Shown here piece after piece: positions 47,400 to 58,488 of a DNA stretch of 64,000 bases. The translations under genes and the position numbers were made by a program. The notes beneath the pieces were generated by a model, which was not told the DNA's origin, did no database searches, and saw only the letters and a program-made list of their open reading frames with translations. The DNA lies in assembly GCF_035046485.1 (NCBI RefSeq), contig NC_085136.1, positions 74,913,734 through 74,977,733 on the forward strand, read 5' to 3'. The stretch's first letter is position 1, and each line of letters opens with the position of its first letter. This DNA is from Aedes albopictus (taxonomy: Eukaryota > Arthropoda > Insecta > Diptera > Culicidae).

Positions 47400-49170
47400 A
47401 ATTCCTGGATGAATTTCAAAGGAATTCCTGAAGGAATCCGTGAAGGAATTCCTGGAGGAATCCCTGAAGGATTTCCTGGAGGAATCCCTGAAGGAATTCC
47501 TGGAGGAATCCCTGAAGGAATTCCTGGAGGAATTTCGAAGGAATTCCTGAAGGAATTCCGAAGGAATTCCTGGATGAATTTCGAAGGAATTCCTGGAGAA
47601 ATCCCTGAAGAAATTCCTGGAGGAATCACTGAAGGAAATCCTAGAGGAATACCTGAAGAAATTCCTAGAGGAATCCCTGAAGGAATTCCTAGAGGAATCC
47701 CTGAAGGAATTCCTAGAGGAATCCCTGAAGGAATTCCTAGAGGAATCCCTGAAGGAATTCCTAGAGGAATCCCTGAAGGAATTCTTACAGGAATCCCTGA
47801 AGGAATTCCTAGAGGAATCCCTGAAGGAATTCCTAGAGGAATCCCTGAAGGAATTCCTAGAGGAATCCCTGACGGAATTCCTAGAGGAATCCCTGAAGGA
47901 ATTCCTGAAGGAATCCCTGAAGGAATTCCTGAAGGAATCCCTGAAGGAATTCCTGAAGGAATCCCTGAAGGAATTCCTGAAGGAATCCCTGAAGGAATTC
48001 CTGGATGAATTTCGAAGGAATTCCTGGAGGAATCCCTGAAGGAATTCCTGGATGAATTTCGAAGGAATTCCTGGATGAATTTCAAAGGAATTCCTGGAGG
48101 AACTCCTGAAGGAATTCCTGGAGGAACCCTGAAGGAATTCCTGGAGGAATCCCTGAAGGAATTCTTGGAGGAATTACTGAAGGAATTTTTAGAGGAATAC
48201 TTGAAGGAATTCCTAAATGAATTCCCGAAGGAATTCCTAGATGAATCCCTGAAAGAATTCCTAGAGGCATCCCTGAAGGAATTCCTGGAGGAATCCCTGA
48301 AGGAATTCCTGGAGGAATCCCTGTAGGAATTGCTGGAGGAATCCCTGAAGGAATTCCTGGATGAATTTCGAAGGAATTCCTGGAGGAATCCCTGAAGGAA
48401 TTCCTGGATGAATTTCGAAGGAATTCCTGGATGAATTTCGAAGGAATTCCTGGAGAAATCCCTGAAGAAATTCCTGGAGGAATCGCTGAAGGAAATCCTA
48501 GAGGAATACCTGAAGAAATTCCTAGAGGAATCCCTGAAGGAATTCCTAGAGGAATCCCTGAAGGAATTCCTAGAGGAATCCCTGAAGGAATTCCTAGAGG
48601 AATCCCTGAAGGAATTCCTAGAGGAATCCCTGAAGGAATTCCTAGAGGAATCCCTGAAGGAATTCTTACAGGAATCCCTGAAGGAATTCCTAGAGGAATC
48701 CCTGAAGGAATTCCTAGAGGAATCCCTGAAGGAATTCCTAGAGGAATCCCTGACGGAATTCCTAGAGGAATCCCTGAAGGAATTCCTGAAGGAATCCCTG
48801 AAGGAATTCCTGAAGGAATCCCTGAAGGAATTCCTGGATGAATTTCGAAGGAATTCCTGGAGGAATCCCTGAAGGAATTCCTGGATGAATTTCGAAGGAA
48901 TTCCTGGATGAATTTCAAAGGAATTCCTGGAGGAATTCCTGGAGGAATTCCTGGAGGAATTCCTGGAGGAACTCCTGAAGGAATTCCTGGAGGAATTCCT
49001 GGAGGAACCCTGAAGGAATTCCTGGAGGAATCCCTGAAGGAATTCTTGGAGGAATTACTGAAGGAATTTTTAGAGGAATACTTGAAGGAATTCCTAAATG
49101 AATTCCCGAAGGAATTCCTAGATGAATCCCTGAAAGAATTCCTAGAGGCATCCCCAGGAATTGCTGGAGG
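47400..49170 (+). repeat. Second tandem duplication in array C (offset about 857-881 bp)
   Basis: ATTCTTACAG at 47781 and 48662, and GAATTACTGA at 48171 and 49052, are 881 bases apart. GGAGAAATCC at 47595 and 48452 is 857 apart. The 24-base difference is one unit, so the copies differ by one monomer. Confidence 0.85.
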
Positions 49171-49670
49171 AATCCCTGAAGGTATTCCTGGAGGAATCCC
49201 TGTAGGAATTGCTGGAGGAATCCCTGAAGGAATTCCTGGATGAATTTCGAAGGAATTCCTGGAGGAATCCCTGAAGGAATTCCTGGATGAATTTCGAAGG
49301 AATTCCTGGAGGAATCCCTGAAGGAATTCCTGGAGGAATCACTGAAGGAATTCCTGGATGAATTTCGAAGGAATTCCTGGATGAATTTCGAAGGAATTCC
49401 TGGATGAATTTCGAAGGAATTCCTGGATGAATTTCAAAGGAATTCCTGGAGGAATCCTGGAGGAATCCCTGAAGGAATTCCTGGAGCAATCCCTGAAGGA
49501 ATTCCTGGAGGAATCCCTGAAGGAATTCCTGGAGGAATCCCTGAAGGAATTCCTGGAGGAATCCCTGAAAAAATTCTATGGAGGAACCCCTGAAAGAATT
49601 CCATGGAGGAATCCCTGAAGAAATTCCTTGAGAAATCTCTGAGGGAACTTCTGGATGAATCCCTGGAGGA

Positions 49671-51234
49671 ATGGCACAAATCTAACAGTTTTTCCCTGCG
49701 TGCAACAACGTCTTCAGCATCCTTTCGTCTGCCTGCACTGGCGCCCCAAAACCTCCCGCGTACCACCTTCCACTACATGTTCGTACCCGTAGATGATGAA
49801 TAAAACATTCACGCTTTTCTGGAGTTCCATTTGCAGAAGCAATTTCGGTCATTCATTACACTGACACTGCGCCAAGTGCGAACACCAACCAACCAACCAG
49901 TCAGCTGACCTGACCTTCCGATGATGCTGGGACGCTGACCTGTCCTTCTCCCACTCGCTTTACTCTCACCGAGCTTGCACTGGCGCGGCGTTCTGCTCAT
50001 GAAAAATAACTGTTGAATAGCTAATAAATTAACCCCCGCGCACTGACTTGGTCCTCTTGGCTCGCTCCTTGGGCGGGTTCTGGCTAGATATGGTGGTGGT
50101 CAACTCGCAGCAAGTGTTCTAGAGCCGGGCAGCGGTAGATTGTTTACAAGCGTGGCGAGAACAAGTGGAATGCTAAATTGAAATTTATCCCCTTAAGTTA
50201 GCAAGAACTTGGCCCAGATTCTGCTGAGCTTAATGGCTGGCTTGTCGGTGCATATGGGAGAGGAAGTGCAAGGATTGTGCAATGTGCATTGATTTGAGTG
50301 TTGTGCTGCTGTGAAATATGGGCAGGTGGTCCATGATCAAAGATCTTAAGAAATACAATAGCCAGACACTACTGCGAAATACAAGTTATAGTCTGTTATG
50401 CAAGTAACAAAAACTAGAGAATCGAATTCACATATTGTTTTCAAGGAGATAAAAGAGTACATTGAAAAAAAGATTATATGGAACGAGCTCACCATGGGCT
50501 ATTAGACAGGTAGCAACTAAAATAAAAATTTGCTCTTTTATTCTAATTCGACGTTCACTACATATATTTGAATGGTTTTCTAAGATTTCATTTTTCTTCT
50601 GCAATGGATTTTGATTTTCCTCAATATTTAATGTATCCAATATTTCAGTTGGATGCGGTGTCATTTCAATTCTATAGTTCTACTTTACGCCTTCATCCCC
50701 GTGACAAGTCAAATCAAATCGAGTTTTTCTTCTGTTCCCACAAAGTCCTACTCATTAGAATCCGATACGGACGACGGCTGACGCTGCTGCCATTTGGAAA
50801 TTGATACTTGTCGCGCTACCGTTGCATTTACTGCCGCCGGATCGACCGTTGATGTTGAGCAAATAAAAACAATAAATAAGCAAATTTGCATTCACACCGG
50901 ACCATATACATATTCTGGAAATCCGAATGCAATCACCTCACTTCCACAGCTGCGACACCTCCGTCTCGAGACAAATGCAACCAGGACGGGCTGCAAACTG
51001 GTTGCTTTGAGTTACGTAAATCCTGGACTGGCAAGCAAGCGGCTTAAAGAGTACACAGAACGTAATTTAATGGTAACTTTTCAGGCAACAATCATGCAGG
51101 GTTCAACATAAATTGATTCTGTTATTTAACTCAAATCATACATTATGAATTCCAAGTGACATATTGCATATACACGCACCAAAAATATTGTGAAATTAAA
51201 CATATTTAAGGTAAAATCTAACACTTCGCCACTC
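49671..51234. other. Unique intergenic DNA right of array C
   Basis: The first ~400 bases are GC-richer (CACTGGCGCC, CTCCCGCG) and may be regulatory or the edge of an unseen transcript. A 105-codon plus-strand frame (50794-51111) has no recognisable motif. The remainder is AT-rich and featureless. Confidence 0.35.
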
Positions 51235-51401
51235 CCCAAGCAACACACATGTTATAATATAGTTCGGACAGCGCAAGTTTTGGTTGTATAGAAGTTTATT
51301 TGACGTAATTCTAACATTATATTGAAATAACGTAAAATAAACTTATATACAACCAAAACTTGCGCTGTCGTAACTTTTATATAACATGTGTGATGCTTGG
51401 G
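51235..51401. mobile_element. 167-bp MITE with CCCAAGCA ends
   Basis: CCCAAGCAACACACATGTTATA-like left arm and its reverse complement TATAACATGTGTGATGCTTGGG match closely. Continuing inwards, GACAGCGCAAGTTTTGGTTG pairs with CAACCAAAACTTGCGCTGTC and AAGTTTATTT pairs with AAATAAACTT. No reliable target duplication was found. Confidence 0.8.
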
Positions 51402-51483
51402 TCTATTCTGTCCATAAATATGGAACCAGTTCAAGCGAATGTAATCTTCGATTTGAAATAAATATGATTTGATGTTTTAATCC

Positions 51484-52206
51484 TATTCCCGTCTAGATAA
51501 GCACTGACCAATAATAGTCGAGTTTTTCTTGCACTTCGTCTAATGCCTCTATCAATAATTTATAAATTAGTTTACATATCATGTAAAAAAACCGTGAAAC
51601 TATAAATTCCTTAATAAAAATACGAATAAATAATTGACCCTCGAATTCTGTTTCCGTCCAGTGCACGTCTATTTCGGGCACAACCTGAATTCAATTCCAG
51701 GCATGAACACCTTCTATATGACACTATGGTACATAGAATGGTCAAAAAGTATGCTTTGACCGTAGGTAATTATTCGAAAAGTAGGTCAAATTCTTCATAA
51801 TCCAAATCAAATTATGTTTCCAAAGTACGATTGAGCAGAAAGCATTTGAAATGAGATGGATGTAGCTTTAGAATAACGACCAAAATATGTGGGGTAATAT
51901 TTTTGTTCACCCATGCATTTTCGCCATCACAGTGCAACGAAAAAATCTTTCTCTGTGGTTGTGAAATACGAAGATAAATCGTTGTTTACATTTTACCAAC
52001 ACGGGAGAAAGTGATTTATTAAATTATTTGTATAGATTTTGCTGCATTCTGCAGCAGTGAAACCCAACTTTGGAGTGAACCAGAGCTTTTGCTGCTTTGG
52101 TGTGGTTGCCTTCGTCGTAAGAAAAACGAAAAAAAATCATCAAGTAAAATTGAATTAAAATATGACGGGAATTGGCGCATATTACGAAGTAGATTTCTAC
52201 CCTATA
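51484..52206 (+). repeat. Dispersed repeat R, copy 1
   Basis: It starts ATTCCCGTCTAGATAAGCAC and includes CATCACAGTGCAACGAAAAAATCTT and GAAGTAGATTTCTACCCTA at its inner end. Copy 2 (54174-56100) is in inverted orientation and copy 3 (61346-62090) is partial. Copies 1 and 2 face each other like the arms of a long inverted repeat, but the DNA between them looks unique, so they may be independent insertions. No coding potential. Confidence 0.75.
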
Positions 52207-53022
52207 TTTGAAATAAACATACTAAGAGTTTAAAAAAAAAGTTAAGCTCTTGTCGACTGAACTCATCGCCTTTGTGCCACTGCCACTGCTAACGCCATTT
52301 AATTTATATATCCAGCTGAAAAAGTCATGAATTTTACATGTAACAACAAACTTGTTACAATAGTAGACATATAACTTGGAAGTTCCAAGTTGGAACTTGA
52401 TGATGAAACATGTCGGATTTGTTTATGTGTGTGACTTTTCGATCGATGTTTTATGGATAAACATCAATGGTTTTCGACTCAAATGAACAAAATTTGTATT
52501 TATGTTTCTATCAATCCTATAATTTTCACATGCATAAACAATCCAGATCCTAGTAACCATTTAGCACAGTGTAGCAAGAATAGTATCATCGCATCGATGA
52601 TCCACTGCTCCCTTGACCGGCTGGAAATCATCCATCTACCCATCCAACCCGAAATTTTCTTTGGCTGATTGCCGCCGTAATTGCATACTCCGAATATTGG
52701 TTTGTTTTTGTAGCGGCCCCTTGAGCGGCCCTTCCATTTAACCCTTTCCAATCCTCACTCTTGTACTGCTAAATATGTATAGCTATAAATTCAGCGCATG
52801 TAATCGAACTCCACGTTTGGAGTGATGATTGGCTCAGCAAATAAACAATTGCACGATGGACGGTGGTCTTGAGGAGTGGTTGAAGATTTTTCCATTTGTC
52901 TTACATTGACGGACACGATTGATTTACTACCGGACAGAGTAAGGAGATTCGCCCGTGGTCATGAATTGTGTCGCTGATAAATAAACAAGGCTAAAGTGAG
53001 TTATGACGGCGGTAAAATGAGG
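52207..53022. other. Unique-looking DNA between repeat copies
   Basis: No gene is supported. A 71-codon and an 83-codon frame overlap on opposite strands and resemble nothing known. Confidence 0.35.
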
Positions 53023-53030
53023 ATGCAGAT

Positions 53031-53947
53031 TAGACCGGCCCAAACACAAAAATGTCGAAAAATTCCACGGGGCACCCTCTAAAATCGTGCCTTTGGATGA
53101 GAAGAACAATCTGTGAAAGATTCAGCTCAATCGGTTAAAAACTGAGCTGGCGCAAATGAGTTGAAGGTTTGTATGGGATGTTCAGTCGAAATATATGGGA
53201 AATTGGCTGACCTGCAGTCTCTCATTCAGCACGCCGGTTTGGCGAGTTCGATTTGGCTCAGAATTGAACGAATGGTAGTTGAGACCCTAAGGAACATATT
53301 TGTAAAAGACCATATTACGATAAAACTTAATTTAGTTGCGGTTTCAGCTAACGAAAGCAGGGTGAGGACATCTCCCCCCGTTTACTCTCGGTTGTTATAT
53401 ACAGCACGTGTTTGTCGGTCGAAGCTTGCGTGCTACATCATAGGCAGCTATGTAATTCTTCATTGTCTCGATACCCATCCACGTGCATGAGCAATGAAAA
53501 AAAAGAAGGACAACATAGCCGCCTATGATGTAGTGTGCAGGTTTCGAACGGCAAACACGTGCTGCATGTAACAACCGAGAGTAAACGGGGGGAGATGTCC
53601 TCACTCTGCTTTCGTTAGCTGAAACCGTAACTAAATTAAGTTTTATCATGGTATGGTCTTCTACAAAGTTGTTCCTTAGGGTCTCAACTACCATTCTTTT
53701 AATTCTGAGCCAAATCAAACACGCCAAACCGGCGTGCCGTATCAGAGACGGGAGGTCATCCAATTTCCCATATATTTCGACTGAACATCCCATATAAACC
53801 TTCAACTCATTTGCGCCAGCTCATTTTTTAACCGATTGATCTGAATCTTTCACAGATTGTTCTTCTCATCCAAAAGCACAATTCTAGAGGGTGCCCCGTG
53901 AATTTTGAAAACTTTTTTTTCGTCCCATACAAATGTGGGCCGGTCTA
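53031..53947. mobile_element. 917-bp palindromic foldback element with 8-bp duplication
   Basis: ATGCAGAT (53023-53030 and 53948-53955) flanks tips TAGACCGGCCCA and TGGGCCGGTCTA. The two ~450-base arms are reverse complements with moderate divergence (GAGTAAACGGGGGGAGATGT against CATCTCCCCCCGTTTACTC) around a centre near 53490. The same peptide-like frame (MGCSVEIYGKL) is read from both arms, which is a palindrome artefact. The long arms would form a hairpin RNA if transcribed. Confidence 0.9.
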
Positions 53948-54007
53948 ATGCAGATGCTATTGGGCTTCAGAGGGCACACAGAGAAAAATATAGTGAAACT
54001 AAACATA

Positions 54008-54173
54008 AGGTACACCGGGGCAGGTTAACATGATGTTTTCTAATGATGATACACAGTTTGATCGCTATAACATATAGTTTTTGATTCAAACCATCTTTTA
54101 GAGAAGGATAAATTTCCAAATTGTATTGAAATCTATTTCAAAACTTCGTGTTTCATCTTGCCCCGGTGTACCT
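54008..54173. mobile_element. 166-bp MITE with TA duplication
   Basis: Ends AGGTACACCGGGGCA and TGCCCCGGTGTACCT are inverted and perfect, bounded by TA (54006-54007 and 54174-54175). The insertion sits exactly at the inner end of repeat R copy 2. Interior non-coding. Confidence 0.85.
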
Positions 54174-54286
54174 TAGGGTAGAAATCTACTTCGTCGTATG
54201 CGCCAATTCCCGTCACATCAGATGGAAAATAGCCAATAATTACAGATATTTCAACTTAAATTTGCCAATGGCTTATCAGATAAAGG

Positions 54287-55113
54287 GGTTAGACAAAATG
54301 ATCGGGACAGGCATAAATTTCACTTTTCAAAAAATGTTCAATTAGCTGTAACTCTTCGAAAAGTGCAATAAATATTCTCAAATTTTTACTGTAAGTTCGC
54401 AACTAGTTGTGTATTAATGGTTAAAATTAGGGAAAGATCGGGCTATTCTCCACGAAGTTATAAAGATTCTTGGAAAAGGTAAAATAATTCGATAGCCAAC
54501 TTTGAGCTGTTATATCTCCGGATTCAATGAACTGAATGCAATGAAACTTTGACCATTTATGACTTACTTAATGAGCTATGAAAAACCGTTGACTTAACTT
54601 AAAATCCTTAACACAGAAGAAAATTATAACGATTAGATTATTTTTCTATTAAAACACCAAATTATCCAAAACTTCAACATCGTTTTAAAATTCAAGATGC
54701 AAATTATAGTTTATTTTATTTCCCTCTAATTGACTTATAAATAAATGTGTTTTGAAGGAAAGTAACAACATAGCCGCCAGCAAATTGAAAAAATAGACAA
54801 ATTTACTAAAAAATCATGAAAAAAATAAAATCGCTATAACTTTTTCCTTGTTGAAAATTTCAAGTTGAGTCAAATGTTTTCTAGAGTTGATTATACATAT
54901 GGTCAAAATTTCATTAGAATCGGTTCATTGAATCCGGAGATATAATAGCTCAAAGTTAGCTATCGGATAATTTTACCTTTTTCAAGAACCTTTATAACTA
55001 TGTGGAGAATAGCCCGATCTTTCCCAAATTTGGACCACTGATACACAACTAGTTGATGAACTTACAGTAAACATTGGAGAATATTTTATGCACTTTTCGA
55101 AAAGTTAATTAAT
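54287..55113. mobile_element. Palindromic Tc1/mariner-like MITE, right end truncated
   Basis: The left arm from about 54287 (GGGGTTAGACAAAATGATCG) to 54580 matches the right arm from about 54900 to 55113 in reverse (AAGATCGGGCTATTCTCCAC/ TGTGGAGAATAGCCCGATCT; TATCTCCGGATTCAATGAAC/ GTTCATTGAATCCGGAGATA without its first base). The GGGGTTAGACAAAATG tip is missing on the right, so the element lost its end. It is a distant relative of 62999-63921. No ORF. Confidence 0.75.
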
Positions 55114-55839
55114 TACGCGTAGTTCCAGTTTCACTCCACTAACGAGTTGAAATTTTTGCTCGTTTTGCGTACGACGAAGGCAACCGCAGCAGCTAGCCGA
55201 ATTGTTCTTCATCATCTTTCAATTTACACTTCGCCAGATTCACTTGTTGAACCAACCTTCGATTCAAACCCCACCAAAGCTCTGTGGCACTTGGTTTTCA
55301 CTGCTGCAAAATGCAATAAAAGCTGTACAATCAATCAAATAAATCACTTTTTTTTTTCGTCGGTAAAATGTAAACAACAAGTTGTCTTCGTCTAAATACG
55401 GTGCAATCAAATGTTTGCGTGAATTTTCTGCATAAGAAACACTGTATTTCACAACCACAGAGAAACTTTTCTTCGTTACACTATGATGGCGTTTTATAAT
55501 CTGGTGGGCAAAAATATTAATTGAAATATGTTTGGCAGTTTTTCTAAAGCAACATCCATCTTAATTTGAAATCTTTCGACTCAATCGTACTTTCAACACA
55601 TGATTTGATTTGAAGTGCGAAGAATTTGACCGACTTTTCGAATAATCACCTACGATCAAATCATAATTTTTGACCAATTTTTGTACCAGAGTGTCACATA
55701 GAAGGTGTGCCGGGAATCGAATTCAGCCTCTGTCCGAAATAAACGGATAAGAAATCGTGGGACAATCATTAAATCTTATTATTTTAAGGAAATTGTAGTT
55801 GTTTAACAATATATTTTTACATGGTATGGAAGCTAATTT

Positions 55840-56002
55840 GGCATCGTACACAAATTACGTAATGCTATAGGGCAAGGGGATAGTCTAGTTCGGCTTTACG
55901 AGCCATACAAAATATGTTTGATTGTCATACAAAAAGCGTTACAAGGGTTGGGGGGTGTCTGAAATCGCCAATTTAAGCGTTGCGTAATTTGTGTACCATG
56001 GC
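55840..56002. mobile_element. 163-bp Harbinger-like MITE, empty site visible
   Basis: Ends GGCATCGTACACAAATTACG and CGTAATTTGTGTACCATGGC are inverted; TTT repeats flank them (55837-55839 and 56003-56005). Repeat R copy 1 keeps the uninterrupted sequence (CTAATTTATAAATTA on its reverse strand), which shows a 3-base duplication. GGC tips and 3-bp duplications fit PIF/Harbinger. Confidence 0.85.
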
Positions 56003-56100
56003 TTTATAAATTAGTATGTAATTGATACCAAATTGGCCATGAGGTACTGATGCAACAATTAACTCGACCATTATTGGTCGGTGCTTAGCTAGACGGGAAT

Positions 56101-57640
56101 TAGATAAGAACCACATTTATGGTAAACGCAAACGTATTTGCAAATGTTTCAATAACAAACGTATCTGAAGTTTTGTTACAAATCAGCTCATTGAACTGAA
56201 TGTGATTTGAAATTGCTCAATCAGGATGGAAATTAAAGTAATCAGAGAGACAGTGGTGAGCTCTTCTTCTTGGCGTGACTTCTCTCTGAGACAAAGCCTT
56301 CAAGTAACATTTTATAAGCCAAGTGATCTTGTAGAGATTTTGACAACCTTCATAAAATATAATGTCTTTTATTTTGGTTTTAAAATTATTGTTAGAACCT
56401 CTTCTAGTCTATTTGACTAAAAATTGTTTCTTGAGCCTGCTTCTCAGCTTGGTGTTCTATGAGGACTTCCACAGTTATTGACTTGTAAATAAGTCCCTGG
56501 TCGTCATTTGAGCATTTGTAGCGCTCTGGCATGGCGCATGCAATGCTCAATTTGATTACCTACTTTCAGGCCATTCCGGGCAATAATAAAAAAATACATT
56601 TAAACTGTGTTCCCTAAACAGTGACATCAAAATGTAGATGTTTAAAATCAAAATAAAGCTATGAACGCAGGTACAGAGAGTGAACAATAAAGAAACCGCC
56701 GAACAAAACACAATTCCTGGATAGGACACAAGACAATAAATCGAACATTGTCTTCCTGTGATTGGTCATTGTTATCCACTGGGGTAATCGGGAAAATTTT
56801 TATTTAGCTTTGAATGAGTGTAATCAGTTTCGTACCTTTTAATTCCGGCCTATGTTGCTTATCCTTTGACAGATACGCGTATTTCGACTACCACTTGTAA
56901 TCTTCCTCAGTGACAGTGTCAGTTATCCACTGAAGAAGTCATCGCATTCACCCCGCTTATATTATATTACCTCTATAAAAGTACCTAGTATGTAGCTTAT
57001 TTTGGTACCTACGTATTCCTATCACGTACTTTTATAGAGGTAATAAAAAAGGTTTAGTCAATGAGTCATGTTTTTTGCTTAAATTTTACCAAGTCAGCAC
57101 AGTTCCAGGCCAGGAATCTCATTTATGCACAGTACTGGCAAGTATAAAGTACACACTGGCAATTTTTTATACAAAATGGTCAAGTTGGCTTGGTGTATCT
57201 TGGCTTCTAGAGTACCGATTGAACTGAAGTTTGAACTGCAACTCAGAAATAACTTAAAAAATTACATCTCAGTAAAGTATGTGCATATCTGTATAATTAT
57301 TTAAAAGTTATTCAAAAGCTGTTTTAAAATGAAAATAATTACGAAATGAATTTTTTATTAACTCAGAAATTTGAAAATATAATTTGATAAGTTTCCGTCA
57401 GTGAAATTCCAAGTTACTTCCGAGCTTCATTTGAAATTTCAAGTCGATCCACACTGTTTTCGAAGGCCCAATTCCGTGATCGAAATTATTTTCGGCAAGA
57501 AAAGTTGATTTTACAAGGATATTGTCTTCGGAGAAGTTGTTTGATATGTCAGAGTCCTCCTTTTGGAAGTATCGCTAATGTGATCAATCCACCTAGAAGT
57601 GAAAAAGAAATTTAATTTCCCCCCTAAGTGAAGATAGCTT
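56101..57640. other. Intergenic DNA with an 80-bp hairpin
   Basis: TATTACCTCTATAAAAGTAC (about 56964-56983) pairs with GTACTTTTATAGAGGTAATA (about 57026-57045), leaving a ~40-base centre that is partly complementary. No other feature is supported. It may be a very small MITE. Confidence 0.45.
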
Positions 57641-57758
57641 GCTCATGTCTTCAGCAAAGTTGTAGAAAATGTCATTATAAGAAAACTTGCCTAACATACA
57701 TTTATTATATCTGCTCAATTTCTAGAGATATGTGCAATTATTTGTGAACGACCTTTCA

Positions 57759-57842
57759 ACCCTCTTTTGACATCAGGGTCATTTTTGACCCAAAACGTAC
57801 ACTACGCCAGCGAGGTGTTCCCAACGTAATGCAATAGAAAGG
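57759..57842. mobile_element. Second copy of the GGGTCAAAAATGACCC MITE
   Basis: Near-identical in plan to 35399-35481 but reversed: ACCCTCTTTTGACATCAGGG, then GGGTCATTTTTGACCC, then GTACACTACGCCAGCGAG, ending AATAGAAAGG before TTAA (57843-57846). The left TTAA is mutated (TTCAA). Confidence 0.65.
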
Positions 57843-58265
57843 TTAAAATCAGTTTATTTGTTGTAACTTTTTCCAGACATTTTTAAGAATTTTCAAATGT
57901 TCTACAAAGTTATTTTATCATATAATGTGTGTTTGTTCTGTGAATCGCAATATTGTAGCTTTAATATTTATTACGATGTTGAAAAAAAATGTAAAGAAAT
58001 AGTCATTTTCACGGCTATGTAACATTTACAGAGGCAAGATTTTTCAATTGAATATGAAACAAGCTTGTGATAAGTGTTGATTTTGTTGCAACTCATGCTG
58101 GACACTAGCTTCCTTGACATTGAAATCGAGCTGTAAAATATGTTAGTACGTAACTAAAATTTTCAAAAATCTCAAAAATATTGAAGATACAACTTTGTCG
58201 TCTTTAAAGAAAACATGTATTTTATCATATACAATAACTATGTAGAACATTTTTAAATTTCCAAT

Positions 58266-58469
58266 TGTAGTGTCTACCTAATGGTTGTGCGCATAGGATA
58301 TCTACCTACATGAAATACTATTCATAACAATACCTAAATGTCTAGGTATCATTCATTATGTCTACCTAAGGTAGTATAAATACGGGTGGTCATTGGACCA
58401 CACAGCAGAGACTGCACAAGACTTGGACTTGTCAACATCTTTATTATTCTTCTTTTGAAGGATATAAAA
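58266..58469 (+). repeat. 5' LTR
   Basis: 204 bases with a promoter-like TATAAATA at 58376-58383 and CAGCAGAGACTG about 25 bases downstream, where transcription could start. Identical by eye to the 3' LTR. Confidence 0.92.
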
Positions 58470-58470
58470 G

Positions 58471-58488
58471 TGGCGACGAGGATCAAGG
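58471..58488 (+). other. Primer-binding site of the LTR element
   Basis: TGGCGACGAGGATCAAGG begins with TGG, complementary to the CCA end of a tRNA. Its position one base after the LTR is canonical. I cannot name the tRNA with confidence. Confidence 0.75.

Larger units (their letters stand above)
44140..49670 (+). repeat. Satellite array C: 24-bp unit of two 12-bp halves, about 230 copies
   Basis: The unit is GGAATTCCTGGA followed by GGAATCCCTGAA. The halves differ at two positions, so a 12-mer GGAATYCCTGRA doubled to 24. Variants replace CCTGGA by CCTAGA (46430-48800) or insert GGATGAATTTCGAA. The left part (44140-44620) is more diverged (GGAATTCCAGGA, GAAATTTCAGAA). The unit has no stop in several frames, giving artefactual frames such as EESLKEFL (plus) and SRNSFRDS or GIPSGIPP (minus), up to 278 codons. 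Every unit has a GAATTC site. Confidence 0.97.
54174..56100 (-). repeat. Dispersed repeat R, copy 2 (inverted, with two insertions)
   Basis: It reads as the reverse complement of copy 1: GTAGAAATCTACTTCG at its inner end, TCTGTGGTTGTGAAATAC (as its reverse complement) near 55445, and GGTCGGTGCTTAGCTAGACG at the outer end near 56078. Two elements are nested in it (about 54287-55113 and 55840-56002). Copy 1 serves as the empty site for the second. Confidence 0.75.

Noticed and set aside
44615..49618. Many [16 protein letters not shown] and GIPSGIPP frames in array C
   Set aside because: All are translations of the same 24-bp satellite in different frames. Overlaps on both strands cannot all be genes.
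19270..49670. CRISPR-like appearance of regular short repeats
   Set aside because: Units are contiguous with no unique spacers, no cas genes are present, and the genome is eukaryotic.
53161..53805. Two similar frames (109 and 136 codons) suggesting a duplicated gene
   Set aside because: They come from the two arms of one palindromic transposon and are on opposite strands of complementary sequence.
51484..56100. Single 4.6-kb terminal-inverted-repeat transposon
   Set aside because: The ends look matched, but I could not find a convincing target duplication and the centre looks unique. I list two facing repeat copies and raise the composite idea only as a finding.
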